Numbered from the stretch's first letter, positions 18,062-27,375 are shown. The stretch is DNA of 64,000 nucleotides from Ignavibacteria bacterium (GCA_028714695.1 JAQTLX010000004.1:106934-170933); one strand, 5' to 3'. Program-made: numbers and translations. The notes: generated by a model from the letters alone, not told the origin.

Positions 18062-19230
18062 TATTTACCGAGTTTCAGCAATAATTTTTCGATGTCCCCT
18101 TCGTTATTGAAAAGATGCGGCGACACACGTAAAAATCCTTCCCTTAATGCAATGAACACATTCTCCTTTTCAAGATCTTTCTGAATGTATGCATTCTTCG
18201 TTTTGTCTTTATGAGAAAATATCATTATGTTCGACCTGTGCTCCGGACTCATATCGGATTCATTTATGAAGTTTGTTTTTGCCAGCCCTTCTGAAAACAA
18301 ATCCATAAGATGAAGTATATGTTTGAAAATATTTTCCACTCCGATTTTAAGGAATAATTCGAGCGATGATTCCAAACCTATCATCCCCAGTGTATTAGGC
18401 GTCGAATTTTCATACGCCGAACCGTCGTCGTTGAACTCAAGATTGTAATCTAAAAAATTATCGAAATTATATTTCACGCTTGCCGTTGCTACGTAAGTCG
18501 GGTTTATAATACTTCTCATTCTTTCGGGAATATAAGAAAATCCGATTCCCGCCGGCGACATCATCCACTTCTGCGAGCCTGCCGCAAGAAAATCGGGATT
18601 CAGTTTCTTTACGTCGAAAGGCACAACGCCTATGCTCTGAATACCGTCAATCACAAGATACACGCCGCGTTCTGTGCATATACCCCTTATTTCTTCAAGA
18701 TTATTTCTGAATCCTAAAAACTCAACCGAACTTATTGTCAGAACCTTAACATTGTTTTCAGATAAGACTTTTTCAATATCGTCCGTTTTGATAACACCAT
18801 TGCGCGATGGGATTTTAATGTTCCTTATTCCGTTTAATTTTTCCTGATTCATCCAGGCATATACTATTGAGGGAAATTCACTGTCGGCATAAGCAGCGCA
18901 ATCATCTTTATTAAGTTTTATTCCGTTAGCAAATATATTCAGACCGTGAGTAGTGCATCCGGTTATAATGATTTCTGATTTGTCTGAATTTATAAGTCTT
19001 GAAGCGAGTTCCCTGACAGAACTCAACTTTTCATTATTGAATATGCTCAGATTATCGTTTGTGAATGTAAATTTGTCAATATATTCTTTAAGTCTTCTGT
19101 TTGTTTCAATCGAATAAGGCGCATAATGGGCGGAATCGAGATAAACACATGTATCAACAGAAGGAAACAATTTTCTTGCATCGGAAATACAGGATAAATT
19201 ATCGAATTCCGATTTGTCGTAATTCTTCAT
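18058..19230 (-). CDS. Class V aminotransferase (cysteine desulfurase-like fold)
   Basis: 390 residues. Fold type I PLP enzyme: YLDSAHYAP near the N-terminus, TGCTTHGLN at about 90, Asp195 (VIDGIQ, binds the pyridine nitrogen) and the Schiff-base lysine Lys221 (AGSQKWMM). It lacks the Cys-containing loop expected of IscS/SufS, so it is better called a class V aminotransferase of unknown substrate. The start overlaps the stop of the transglycosylase gene (TAATG), so the two are co-transcribed. Confidence 0.8.
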   Translation of the reverse strand: MKNYDKSEFDNLSCISDARKLFPSVDTCVYLDSAHYAPYSIETNRRLKEYIDKFTFTNDNLSIFNNEKLSSVRELASRLINSDKSEIIITGCTTHGLNIFANGIKLNKDDCAAYADSEFPSIVYAWMNQEKLNGIRNIKIPSRNGVIKTDDIEKVLSENNVKVLTISSVEFLGFRNNLEEIRGICTERGVYLVIDGIQSIGVVPFDVKKLNPDFLAAGSQKWMMSPAGIGFSYIPERMRSIINPTYVATASVKYNFDNFLDYNLEFNDDGSAYENSTPNTLGMIGLESSLELFLKIGVENIFKHILHLMDLFSEGLAKTNFINESDMSPEHRSNIMIFSHKDKTKNAYIQKDLEKENVFIALREGFLRVSPHLFNNEGDIEKLLLKLGKY

Positions 19231-20213
19231 TATTTTTTCTTTTTCTTTGTCTTTTTTGGTTTGCCCTCAGGAAGATTTCCGGGGTATATCTTTTTATAAT
19301 TTTCGTAATAGAAAATAATGTATTCAACGTACTTATAAGGCTCCTGCCAGTTATTCAGCGTTCCGCCCGGAGGTCTGCCAGTCTTTGGCCATACAAGTTT
19401 GTGTACTGAATCCTGTGAAGCCGCAAGATACGGGTAATATTCTTTGACGTTGTCCCACTTTGTATAATCTTTTCCGAAATAATTTGTAATAGTCATAGCA
19501 TCTACAACCCTGTTAAGTCCGGCGTTATATGCCGCAAGCGCGAATTTATATTTCTCTTCTCCCGTAAATTCAAATGATGCTGCAAGAGTTGCGTAATAAT
19601 ACATTCCTGCCGTAAGATTATTATATGGTGTTTTCGTATCTTCTAATTTCAATTCGTTCTGCAGACCGAGTCCCGTGCCGGGCATTATCTGCATAAGCCC
19701 GTATGCACCCGCTCTCGAAACCGCTTCCGGATTAAAATAAGACTCCTGCCGAATCATTGCAAGTATTAGTCTCCAGTCGAGTTTATAATGCGTGCACTGC
19801 TCTTTTATAACGTCACCGTAAATCTCTACAAGTTCATTTGAATTTCCATAAGTGAAATTCATCTTTTTGAATAATATTTTAGAACGGATATTTTCATATT
19901 CATTGAATTTTTTTATTGAATCCTGCGGGAACAAAAGTCTGTTGAATGAAACAATGTCAAGCACCGATGCCCATCCGGTATAAAATTTTTCAATTACAAA
20001 AGAACAGTAACTCGATTTATCTTCGAGTATATTTTTATCCGTTTTACCGATATTATCCGAAGCAGGAGATATGGGCTCATCGTTCTCTACTAAAAGCGGT
20101 CCTCCTTTTTTGCCGCCGTTCGAATCAAATGACTGAATCACAGCAATCACGAAAGCAATGAAAACAAGGAAAATTGTAACATATGTTATTATATTTTTCC
20201 GCTTAAAGCCCAT
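19230..20213 (-). CDS. Membrane-anchored lytic murein transglycosylase (SLT domain)
   Basis: 327 residues. A single N-terminal membrane segment (residues ~9-27) is followed by a low-complexity linker and an SLT domain from ~140. The catalytic glutamate is Glu157 (IRQESYFNPEA), with the typical SRAGAYGLMQIMPGTG and AYNAG motifs. It cleaves peptidoglycan glycan strands to 1,6-anhydro products at the periplasmic face. The C-terminus is a short run of lysines. A MltE/Slt-type assignment is safe; the exact subfamily is not. Confidence 0.85.
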   Translation of the reverse strand: MGFKRKNIITYVTIFLVFIAFVIAVIQSFDSNGGKKGGPLLVENDEPISPASDNIGKTDKNILEDKSSYCSFVIEKFYTGWASVLDIVSFNRLLFPQDSIKKFNEYENIRSKILFKKMNFTYGNSNELVEIYGDVIKEQCTHYKLDWRLILAMIRQESYFNPEAVSRAGAYGLMQIMPGTGLGLQNELKLEDTKTPYNNLTAGMYYYATLAASFEFTGEEKYKFALAAYNAGLNRVVDAMTITNYFGKDYTKWDNVKEYYPYLAASQDSVHKLVWPKTGRPPGGTLNNWQEPYKYVEYIIFYYENYKKIYPGNLPEGKPKKTKKKKK

Positions 20214-20367
20214 TATCTTCTTGATTTTTCAATACATTACCTTAAATTATCGACAAATTAACTATATCAGTATTAAAATTCAGCATATATTTGATTCCAT
20301 TAAACTTTTGGTTGCACGAAATTGTCTAAAAATTAAAGAATGTGTTCACTTATTGATTTTAAGTTTA

Positions 20368-20381
20368 AAAATTGCAATTTT
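20368..20381. promoter_or_regulatory. 14-bp perfect palindrome upstream of the ECF sigma gene
   Basis: aaaattgcaatttt is a perfect dyad 28 bp before the TTG start of the sigma factor gene. Its position fits a promoter-proximal operator, but AT-rich palindromes also arise by chance. No cognate regulator can be named. Confidence 0.3.
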
Positions 20382-20408
20382 GAGTTGACTTAAAACAGGG
20401 ATATTTTA

Positions 20409-20996
20409 TTGAGTAAAGATATCAATTTACAAAGCAGCGATAAAGATATTATTGAAGATTTTTTGAATGGCAATGGGACTGCATTCAATTTACTTGTTCT
20501 GAAGTATCGGAAAAAAGTGTATTGGGTTATCAGAAAAATGGTGATTGATCATGATGACGCTGATGATATTACACAAGAAGTATTTCTGAAACTATATAAA
20601 TCACTGAACGACTTTAGAGGAGATTCGAGTTTATTTACATATTTATACAAGATAGCGATTAATTATTCACTTAATCATTTGAAGAAGAATAAAAAGAAAT
20701 ACGAACGCGAAAAATTTCTTGATGAAGACAGTCACAACATAAAAGATGAGAATGCCGATACTGAAGCACTGGTTGACAAATCAGAAAAAGAAAAATTATT
20801 AAAAGAGGCAATACTTATATTGCCCGCGCAGCAGAGAGCGGTTTTTAGTTTAAGATTTTATGAAGAACTTAGTTACGAAGATATTGGTAAAATTCTGGAT
20901 AAGTCGGTAGGCGGTCTTAAAGCAAATTATTTTCACGCTTTCAAAAAGATACAGGCATTTCTTATTGAAAAAAAACAAAAGGGTTTAATAGATTAA
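20409..20996 (+). CDS. RNA polymerase ECF-type sigma factor
   Basis: 195 residues, start TTG, with caggga about 8 nt upstream. Region 2 (DHDDADDITQEVFLKLYKSL, then FRGDSSLFTYLYKIAIN) and region 4 (LPAQQRAVFSLRFYEELSYEDIGKIL) are both present with no regions 1 or 3, as in ECF factors. The next genes are a single-pass membrane protein and a Spy-like periplasmic protein, the usual layout of sigma, anti-sigma and effector. It probably reads out an envelope signal. Confidence 0.9.
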   Translation: MSKDINLQSSDKDIIEDFLNGNGTAFNLLVLKYRKKVYWVIRKMVIDHDDADDITQEVFLKLYKSLNDFRGDSSLFTYLYKIAINYSLNHLKKNKKKYEREKFLDEDSHNIKDENADTEALVDKSEKEKLLKEAILILPAQQRAVFSLRFYEELSYEDIGKILDKSVGGLKANYFHAFKKIQAFLIEKKQKGLID

Positions 20997-21000
20997 TTAT

Positions 21001-21720
21001 ATGGGAAACAAAAAAACAAATTTGGAAGATGAATTGTTGTATTCCCTGCCGGATTATGTAAACGGCAAGGTGTATGATGAGAGTCTGAAATCGGAGATTG
21101 AAAAGAAAATCAAAACGGATGCAGAATTCAGAAATGAATATCTGTCTGTAAGAAATGCTTTTCAATTTGTTAAGGATTCTTCTTTTGAAGAACCGCCGGA
21201 GCATTACTTTAACAATCTTGTTCCCCGTCTGAATGAGAGAATTGAAAGAAGCCGCTCCGTATCGGCAATTGATTTCAGATTCATTCTGCATCTGTGGAGA
21301 TATATTGTGCCTGCACTTACGGTTATTCTTGTTATTGTCATTGTGGCAATTCCCAGAAAAGACAAAAATGAATTGATACAGAACGGAAATAAGGATACAC
21401 AAAGCGTTGTAACTTTCACAGATGATTCTCCGCTTGAACCCGCTTCAGTTGACAATGATGCGGAAGAAACCGATATAACTGAAACTCCGGATGCGGTTGG
21501 CATTATAAACAATCCGGTAACAATCAAATATACCCCTGACAAAAAGGAAACAGCGATTGAAAATAAAAATGTGATTGTGAACATAACCGATCTTATTCAG
21601 GACACTGAGGAAAATGCCGCGGAGGAAAGCGATGAATATAATTATGAAAGCGATTTTAAGAACCTGACGCCGTCCGAACAAAATGAAGTACTGGCGAATT
21701 TATCAAAAACAAAATTTTAA
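21001..21720 (+). CDS. Probable membrane anti-sigma factor
   Basis: 239 residues. A cytoplasmic N-terminal domain (1-~85) contains the LPDYVNGKV...AEFRNEYLSVRNAF pattern of anti-sigma domains that lack zinc ligands. One membrane helix (~95-117, RYIVPALTVILVIVIVAI) and an acidic periplasmic part of about 120 residues follow. It starts 4 bp after the ECF sigma stop. The pairing is inferred from topology and position; sequence identity to a named anti-sigma family is weak. Confidence 0.75.
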   Translation: MGNKKTNLEDELLYSLPDYVNGKVYDESLKSEIEKKIKTDAEFRNEYLSVRNAFQFVKDSSFEEPPEHYFNNLVPRLNERIERSRSVSAIDFRFILHLWRYIVPALTVILVIVIVAIPRKDKNELIQNGNKDTQSVVTFTDDSPLEPASVDNDAEETDITETPDAVGIINNPVTIKYTPDKKETAIENKNVIVNITDLIQDTEENAAEESDEYNYESDFKNLTPSEQNEVLANLSKTKF

Positions 21721-21730
21721 GCAATATACC

Positions 21731-22273
21731 ATGAAAAAAATTCATTTTATTTCATTCACGGCTTTATTATTAATATTGATTTCGGTTTCGTGCATCTTTG
21801 CGCAAAATGACACAACTAACAAAAGATTGAAAAAAATCGTAAAGGAAAAACTTATTGAGAAATTGAACATAGATGACCAGACTGCGGAAAAACTAATAAC
21901 TCTCCAGATGACGCATAGGAAAGAAATTAAGGAACTCAAAAGACATCAGGGCGACCTCATTAAAGATATCTCGGATAATCCCCAAAGTTCGGATATATCA
22001 TCAAAAATTGATGATTTACTCGATACGGAATACAATATTTACCTTAAAAACAAAGATTATATCGGAACTGTAAAAACATTTTTAACCCCGGCTCAAATTG
22101 CTCAATCAATGGCTTTTGAAAAAGACTTGATGAAGTTTCTTAAAAAAGAAATAAAAAGAAAACATCATGACGATAAAGACGATAAAGACAGGGACAATGG
22201 ACATGATAAGGATAGAGACAAAGATAACGGCAAAGACAGGGATAAAGATAAAGAACACGACTTCGATTTTTAA
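21731..22273 (+). CDS. Spy/CpxP-like periplasmic protein with a charged Asp/Lys/His tail
   Basis: 180 residues from the ATG at 21731, where a signal peptide opens (MKKIHFISFTALLLILISVSCIFAQ). An in-frame ATG at 21683 lies in the end of the anti-sigma gene and is rejected. The helical body has an LTPAQ motif of the Spy/CpxP LTxxQ type. The last ~35 residues are almost only Asp, Lys, Arg, His, Asn and Gly. Spy/CpxP proteins are periplasmic chaperones or stress sensors. Directly following an ECF sigma and its anti-sigma, this one may be the sensor or output of the system. The tail could bind metal, which is inference. Confidence 0.75.
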   Translation: MKKIHFISFTALLLILISVSCIFAQNDTTNKRLKKIVKEKLIEKLNIDDQTAEKLITLQMTHRKEIKELKRHQGDLIKDISDNPQSSDISSKIDDLLDTEYNIYLKNKDYIGTVKTFLTPAQIAQSMAFEKDLMKFLKKEIKRKHHDDKDDKDRDNGHDKDRDKDNGKDRDKDKEHDFDF

Positions 22274-22375
22274 TTAAGGCATATTTCTCGCATTAATTTA
22301 GTCAATTCTTCTTTAAGTATTGTAATATCAAGGTTTTAATTGATATAGCAAAACTTTATCTTTAATTTTTATATG

Positions 22376-22406
22376 TTGATATTCTGTATAATATTAAGTA
22401 ATTTTG
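22376..22406 (+). promoter_or_regulatory. Bacteroidetes-type promoter for ileS
   Basis: TTG at 22376-22378, a 20-nt gap, then TAATTTTG at 22399-22406. The geometry is the same as in the porU promoter. It ends 20 nt before the ileS ATG. Motif match only. Confidence 0.5.
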
Positions 22407-22426
22407 ACGTTTATTAATTTTTTGAA

Positions 22427-25400
22427 ATGTATAAGAATTTACCTGAAAATATAAATTTACCCGAATTAGAATCTGAATTGCTTGAATTCTGGGCTAATAA
22501 TGACACTTTTGAGAAGAGTATCAGCACAAAAGACCCTAAAAAGCATTACACTTTTTATGAAGGACCTCCGACAGCGAACGGTCTTCCGGGAATTCATCAT
22601 GTAATTGCCAGAACAGTAAAAGATATTATCTGCAGATATAAAACAATGTGGGGTTACAGGGTGAACAGAAAAGCAGGTTGGGATACCCATGGATTACCCG
22701 TCGAAGTTGAAGTTGAAAAGCAGTTATGCTTGAAATCGAAAGATGAAATTTACGATTTCGGCGCCGAAAGATTCAATGAAGAATGCAAAAAATCCATTTT
22801 CAAATATCTTTCACAGTGGGAAGAACTTACAAAGAAAATGGCGTACTGGATAAATCTTGACGATGCTTACGTAACATTCCACAATGAATATATCGAGTCT
22901 GTATGGTGGGCATTGAAAAAATTCTTCGACGAAGGTCTAATGGTCAAAGGTTTTAAGATACTTCCCTTCTGCCCTATCTGCGAATCGCCTTTATCATCGC
23001 ATGAAGTAGCGCAGGGATATGTTGATTTAAAAGATCCTTCAATTTATGTAAAATTTAGAATTTTATCTAAAGGTTTTGAAAATTCAGAATTTCTTGTGTG
23101 GACAACCACTCCCTGGACTCTGCCTTCAAACGTCGCATTGTGCGTAAATCCGAATGCGGATTACGTCTTGATAAAAACAGTCTCTGATGAAAATTTAATT
23201 CTTGCCGAAGCAAGATTGTCGGTTATTAAAGATGAATATACTATCGTAAAGAAATTCAAAGGCAGCGAACTTGAAAATATTGAATACGAACCGTTGTTTG
23301 ACTTCTATCAGCCTGAAGAAAAAGCATATTATGTCACCCACGGAAGTTTCGTTACTCTCGATGACGGTACAGGAATCGTGCATATAGCGCCGGCATTCGG
23401 CGAAGACGACTATCAGATAGGTCAGAAATATAATCTTCCTTTCCTTCAGGCAGTCGAAAGAAACGGATTGTTCAAAAATGAAACCGGGAAATATGCAGGA
23501 AAAAATTTCAAGGAAACCGATCCGGAAATTACACAGGATTTAAAATTAGCCGGACGACTTTATAAAAAAGAAATGTTTACACACTCCTATCCGCATTGCT
23601 GGAGGCATAAAGTACCTTTAATGTATTACGCTACGGATTCATGGTTCATCAAGACTACAACGTATAAGGACAAAATGATAGAGATGAACAAGCATATTAA
23701 CTGGAATCCGGAAGAATTCGGTACAGGCAGATTCGGCAACTGGTTGGAGGAAAACAAAGACTGGGCAATTTCCAGAAACAGATTCTGGGGAACTCCCCTG
23801 CCTGTATGGTCATACAAAGACAAAGATGGCGTTGAGAAATTCGAATGCGTAGGAAGTATTGAAGAGTTAAAGCGCAAATCAACCAACTTCGATGAAGTTT
23901 ATAAGGATAAACCTTTCGACCTTCATAAACCGTACATCGATGAAATAATTCTTAAATCGGAAGACGGACATGAAATGATACGCGTAAGCGAAGTAATAGA
24001 CTGCTGGTTCGACAGCGGCTCTATGCCTTTCGCACAGTACCATTATCCGTTCGAAAACAAAGAATTGTTCGAACAGAATTACCCGGCTGATTTCATCGCC
24101 GAAGGTGTCGACCAGACAAGAGGATGGTTTTATTCGCTGCATGCAATCGGAACATTTTTATTCGATAAGCCCGCTTACAAAAATCTTATTGTGAACGGTC
24201 TTATAATGGATAAATTCGGAAAAAAAATGAGCAAGTCCGTGGGAAACGTTGTTAATCCGTTTGATATGATGAATAAATACGGCGCTGATGTACTCAGATG
24301 GTACCTTGTCGCAAATTCGCCGATTGGAAAAGCGAAGAACTTCAACGAAGATGAACTTGTTGACGTTAAGAATAAATTCTTCGATACACTTATAAACACA
24401 TATAAATTCTTTGTGATATATTCCAATTTCACGAACTTTACTTATGACAGGAACAATATAATTGAATTAAGCAAAAGGTCTGAAATCGACAGATGGATTA
24501 TATCGAAACTTAATTCACTTAAGAAAAAATATTTTGAAAATCTTGACGCTTATGAAATTACAAAGGCATCAAGATATATATATGACTTCACTATTGACGA
24601 ACTTTCAAACTGGTACGTAAGACGAAACAGAAAAAGGTTCAGAAATCCGGAAAATGAAACGGATTTACAATCGGCATATCAGACGCTTTACGAATGTCTT
24701 CTTGAAATATCGAAAATGGTTGCGCCTATTTCACCCTTTATTACGGAAAGATTGTATATAAATCTGACAGGCGGCAGCGAATCAATTCACCTTTCGGAAT
24801 TCTCTAACGTGGACGATAATTCAATAGATTCGGCGCTCGAAGAGCAGATGCGGATTGCACAGGAAATAGTTTACATAGTGCGTTCAGTCAGGGTTAAAAA
24901 CAACCTGAAAGTACGCCAGCCGTTGAAACAGATACTTGTACCCGTATTGAACAAACATTACAGGGATACACTTCTTAAAGTAAAAGATATTATACTTGAA
25001 GAAATAAACGTCAGAGAACTTAACATTATTGAAGGCGACTCTGACATTATTATAAAAAAAGCAAAGGCCAATTTTAAATCTATCGGACCGAAATTCGGAA
25101 AAGATGTTAAAAAAGTGCAGCAACTCATACTAAATCTGAGTAAAACGGAAATTAGCGCTATTGAATCGAATGGTTCAATAATAAAAGAAGATTTTACTAT
25201 AACATCGCAGGACATCGAAATATTTACTGAAAATATCGAGGGATGGATAGTGGAATCAAGCGGAAATCTGACGATTGCACTCGACACTAAACTGAATGAC
25301 GAACTTATTGCTGAAGGAACTGTAAGGGAATTTATAAACAGAATTCAGAATTACAGAAAGAACAACAATTACGATGTATCTGACAGGATTAAAATTTTTA

Positions 25401-25564
25401 TAAAGACATCTAATAAGATACTTGATATTGTGAAAAACAATTTTGATATTATCAGCAATGAAGTCGGCTGTACGGAAATAACTGAAAAAGATACGGATAA
25501 TAAAGAATTCTTTGTCACCGAGATAAACGACGAAAACTGCGAATTCTATATAGAAAAAGTTTAA
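22427..25564 (+). CDS. ileS: Isoleucyl-tRNA synthetase
   Basis: 1045 residues. This is a class Ia synthetase that charges tRNA-Ile and edits valine. The HIGH-type motif reads GLPGIHH near residue 60, and KMSKS is at 600-604. The CP1 editing domain (WTTTPWTLPSN, GTGIVHIAPAFGEDD) and the anticodon-binding helical domain follow, with a long C-terminal region. The length and lack of a C-terminal zinc domain fit the ileS type 2 (eukaryote-like) form. It is the first gene of an ileS-dksA-lspA unit. Confidence 0.97.
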   Translation: MYKNLPENINLPELESELLEFWANNDTFEKSISTKDPKKHYTFYEGPPTANGLPGIHHVIARTVKDIICRYKTMWGYRVNRKAGWDTHGLPVEVEVEKQLCLKSKDEIYDFGAERFNEECKKSIFKYLSQWEELTKKMAYWINLDDAYVTFHNEYIESVWWALKKFFDEGLMVKGFKILPFCPICESPLSSHEVAQGYVDLKDPSIYVKFRILSKGFENSEFLVWTTTPWTLPSNVALCVNPNADYVLIKTVSDENLILAEARLSVIKDEYTIVKKFKGSELENIEYEPLFDFYQPEEKAYYVTHGSFVTLDDGTGIVHIAPAFGEDDYQIGQKYNLPFLQAVERNGLFKNETGKYAGKNFKETDPEITQDLKLAGRLYKKEMFTHSYPHCWRHKVPLMYYATDSWFIKTTTYKDKMIEMNKHINWNPEEFGTGRFGNWLEENKDWAISRNRFWGTPLPVWSYKDKDGVEKFECVGSIEELKRKSTNFDEVYKDKPFDLHKPYIDEIILKSEDGHEMIRVSEVIDCWFDSGSMPFAQYHYPFENKELFEQNYPADFIAEGVDQTRGWFYSLHAIGTFLFDKPAYKNLIVNGLIMDKFGKKMSKSVGNVVNPFDMMNKYGADVLRWYLVANSPIGKAKNFNEDELVDVKNKFFDTLINTYKFFVIYSNFTNFTYDRNNIIELSKRSEIDRWIISKLNSLKKKYFENLDAYEITKASRYIYDFTIDELSNWYVRRNRKRFRNPENETDLQSAYQTLYECLLEISKMVAPISPFITERLYINLTGGSESIHLSEFSNVDDNSIDSALEEQMRIAQEIVYIVRSVRVKNNLKVRQPLKQILVPVLNKHYRDTLLKVKDIILEEINVRELNIIEGDSDIIIKKAKANFKSIGPKFGKDVKKVQQLILNLSKTEISAIESNGSIIKEDFTITSQDIEIFTENIEGWIVESSGNLTIALDTKLNDELIAEGTVREFINRIQNYRKNNNYDVSDRIKIFIKTSNKILDIVKNNFDIISNEVGCTEITEKDTDNKEFFVTEINDENCEFYIEKV

Positions 25565-25581
25565 ACGAAAGGACAAAAAAC

Positions 25582-26346
25582 ATGGCTAAATCAAACATTA
25601 AAAAAACAGGAAAATCACCTGCGAAAAAAACCGTGAAGAATGCCGCTCCGGTTAAAAAGTCAGCAGCAAAAAAGCCTGTTAAAAAGTCTGCGGTTGTAAA
25701 TAAAGCCGTTACGAAACCTGCAGCCAAAAAAGCCATTGCTAAAAAGCCCGTTGCTAATAAAGCAGTTGCCAAAAAGGTCGTTGTTAAAGCCGTTGCGAAA
25801 AAGCCTGTAGTTGCCGAGAAATACGTGAATACAATCGGGAAAATGACTAAAAGCACAAATTCAAAATCTGCTTCGGCTAATCAGTCTAAGTCAAGCCCTG
25901 CTGGTGCATCTGCACATATTAAAAAGTATAAAAAGAATTCGAAAACAAGGTACACGGTGAAAGAACTTCAGCATTTTAAAGACGTTCTCATGGACGAAAA
26001 ACAGAAAATCATCGACAGCGCAAGAGCAAATATGATGTCGCTTGTTGACAGCGAATCCGGTGATTATGTCGGCGATGATTTGTCCTATGCATCGCATATG
26101 GCGGAACAGGGAACGGATGAAATGGAAAGAGAAAAAAACTATATGTTCGTGCAGCGCGACGAAAAATATCTGGGATATATTGAAGAAGCCTTAACACGCA
26201 TAGACCAGGGAACATACGGAGTCTGTATTGATTGTATTGACGAACCTAAGAATTTCTGCGCTTCTTGTCCGCTTATACCGAGAGAAAGACTTGAAATAGT
26301 ACCTATAACACAGCATTGTATCGAATGTAAAAACATCAGAGGCTAA
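25582..26346 (+). CDS. DksA/TraR-type zinc-finger protein with a histone-H1-like Lys/Ala-rich N-terminus
   Basis: 254 residues. Residues 1-~85 are a basic low-complexity region of AKK/KKP/VAKK repeats, like eukaryotic histone H1 tails. From ~130 a DksA coiled coil (LKDVLM...EQGTDEMEREKNYMF) leads to GTYGVC and the zinc finger. Cys215/218 and Cys246/249 are the usual pairs, but the gap between them is 27 residues instead of the usual 17. An additional CASC pair at 226/229 sits in the extension. DksA-type proteins enter the RNA polymerase secondary channel. The start is 17 bp after ileS, and lspA follows 1 bp after its stop. Confidence 0.85.
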   Translation: MAKSNIKKTGKSPAKKTVKNAAPVKKSAAKKPVKKSAVVNKAVTKPAAKKAIAKKPVANKAVAKKVVVKAVAKKPVVAEKYVNTIGKMTKSTNSKSASANQSKSSPAGASAHIKKYKKNSKTRYTVKELQHFKDVLMDEKQKIIDSARANMMSLVDSESGDYVGDDLSYASHMAEQGTDEMEREKNYMFVQRDEKYLGYIEEALTRIDQGTYGVCIDCIDEPKNFCASCPLIPRERLEIVPITQHCIECKNIRG

Positions 26347-26347
26347 T

Positions 26348-27019
26348 TTGAGAGTATTCTATCTTTCGCTTATTGTTGTAATCATTGACCAACTTTCAAA
26401 ACTTAAGGTCAAAGGAATTGATATCCCCTTCCTGAATTTTTCTATTCACGGTATGCCTTATAATTCAAGTATCAGCGTTATTGATAATTTATTCCTAATA
26501 ACGTTTATCGAAAATCCGGGAATGGCTTTTGGAATAGAAATCGGCGGGAAATTGCTTCTTTCAATTTTCACTTTAATAGCCACTATACTCATAATTTATT
26601 TTATCTGGAAACACAAAAACGAAAGTCTTTATTTAAGACTTTCGCTTGCATTTATACTTGGTGGAGCCGTTGGAAATTTAATCGACAGGCTTTTTTACGG
26701 TCTGATTTACGGATATGCTCCGCTTTTTTACGGTAAAGTCGTTGATTTTTTTCACGTTAACATTCCGGATTTTACTGTTTTCGGAAAACACTTTTATACA
26801 TTTCCTATTTTCAATGTTGCCGATATATCCGTTACAATCGGGTTCTTCATGATATTACTGGGATATAAGAAAATATTCCTGAAAAATCAGGATTATACTG
26901 TTACTATGGAATCGCGCGAATTAACAGGCGAAGTAAAAACAGGCAGTGAATCCGAAAATAGACTTAATGAAGAATCACATCCGGAAAAAACGGATAGTCC
27001 TGAAAATTTACCGTCCTAA
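26348..27019 (+). CDS. lspA: Lipoprotein signal peptidase II
   Basis: 223 residues, start TTG. Four membrane helices. The aspartyl dyad is Asp113 (GGAVGNLIDR) and Asp159 (FNVADISV). The N-terminal VIIDQLSKL and the NPGMAFGI motif are typical. It cleaves lipoprotein signal peptides before the lipidated cysteine; several lipoproteins in this window would be substrates. A hydrophilic C-terminal tail of ~45 residues is longer than usual, and there is a small insertion before the second aspartate. Its end overlaps the convergent ferredoxin gene by 12 bp. Confidence 0.95.
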   Translation: MRVFYLSLIVVIIDQLSKLKVKGIDIPFLNFSIHGMPYNSSISVIDNLFLITFIENPGMAFGIEIGGKLLLSIFTLIATILIIYFIWKHKNESLYLRLSLAFILGGAVGNLIDRLFYGLIYGYAPLFYGKVVDFFHVNIPDFTVFGKHFYTFPIFNVADISVTIGFFMILLGYKKIFLKNQDYTVTMESRELTGEVKTGSESENRLNEESHPEKTDSPENLPS

Positions 27020-27340
27020 TCCGTCAAGATAATCTTTCTTCTTAAGCAGGCTTTCCTCGTCTTCAACATGGTTCGGGTCGGGAACACAGCAATCAACCGG
27101 ACATACCGCAGCGCACTGTGGTTCATCATGAAAGCCTTTGCATTCCGTACATTTATCCGGTACTATATAGAAAAAATCATTTGAGAAAAATCCGTTTGCC
27201 CCTGCAGGTGATTCATCGCCTTCTCCGTGTTCTTTGCCTGAGAGTGACCAGTTCGCACCGCCTTCATAAATCGCCGTATTAGGACATTCCGGTTCGCATG
27301 CACCGCAGTTGATGCATTCCGATGTTATCATTATTGCCAT
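27008..27340 (-). CDS. 2[4Fe-4S] ferredoxin, Allochromatium-type
   Basis: 110 residues. The first cluster motif is CINCGACEPECPN. The second, CTECKGFHDEPQCAAVCPVDC, has the longer C-x2-C-x8-C-x3-C spacing typical of Alvin-type ferredoxins, and a C-terminal extension follows. An insert of ~30 residues lies between the clusters. This is a small soluble electron carrier with low-potential clusters; its partners cannot be read here. A 14-bp palindrome lies 22 bp upstream of its start. Confidence 0.9.
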   Translation of the reverse strand: MAIMITSECINCGACEPECPNTAIYEGGANWSLSGKEHGEGDESPAGANGFFSNDFFYIVPDKCTECKGFHDEPQCAAVCPVDCCVPDPNHVEDEESLLKKKDYLDGLGR

Positions 27341-27361
27341 AAGTTTTCCTTTCTGTTATAA

Positions 27362-27375
27362 TATAGTATACTATA
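27362..27375. promoter_or_regulatory. 14-bp perfect palindrome in the ferredoxin promoter region
   Basis: tatagtatactata is a perfect dyad 22 bp upstream of the ferredoxin start codon (minus strand). It would suit a dimeric repressor. The divergent MarR gene begins 224 bp away and is one candidate regulator; there is no direct evidence. The rest of the 258-bp divergent gap holds no ORF I can support. Confidence 0.35.
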
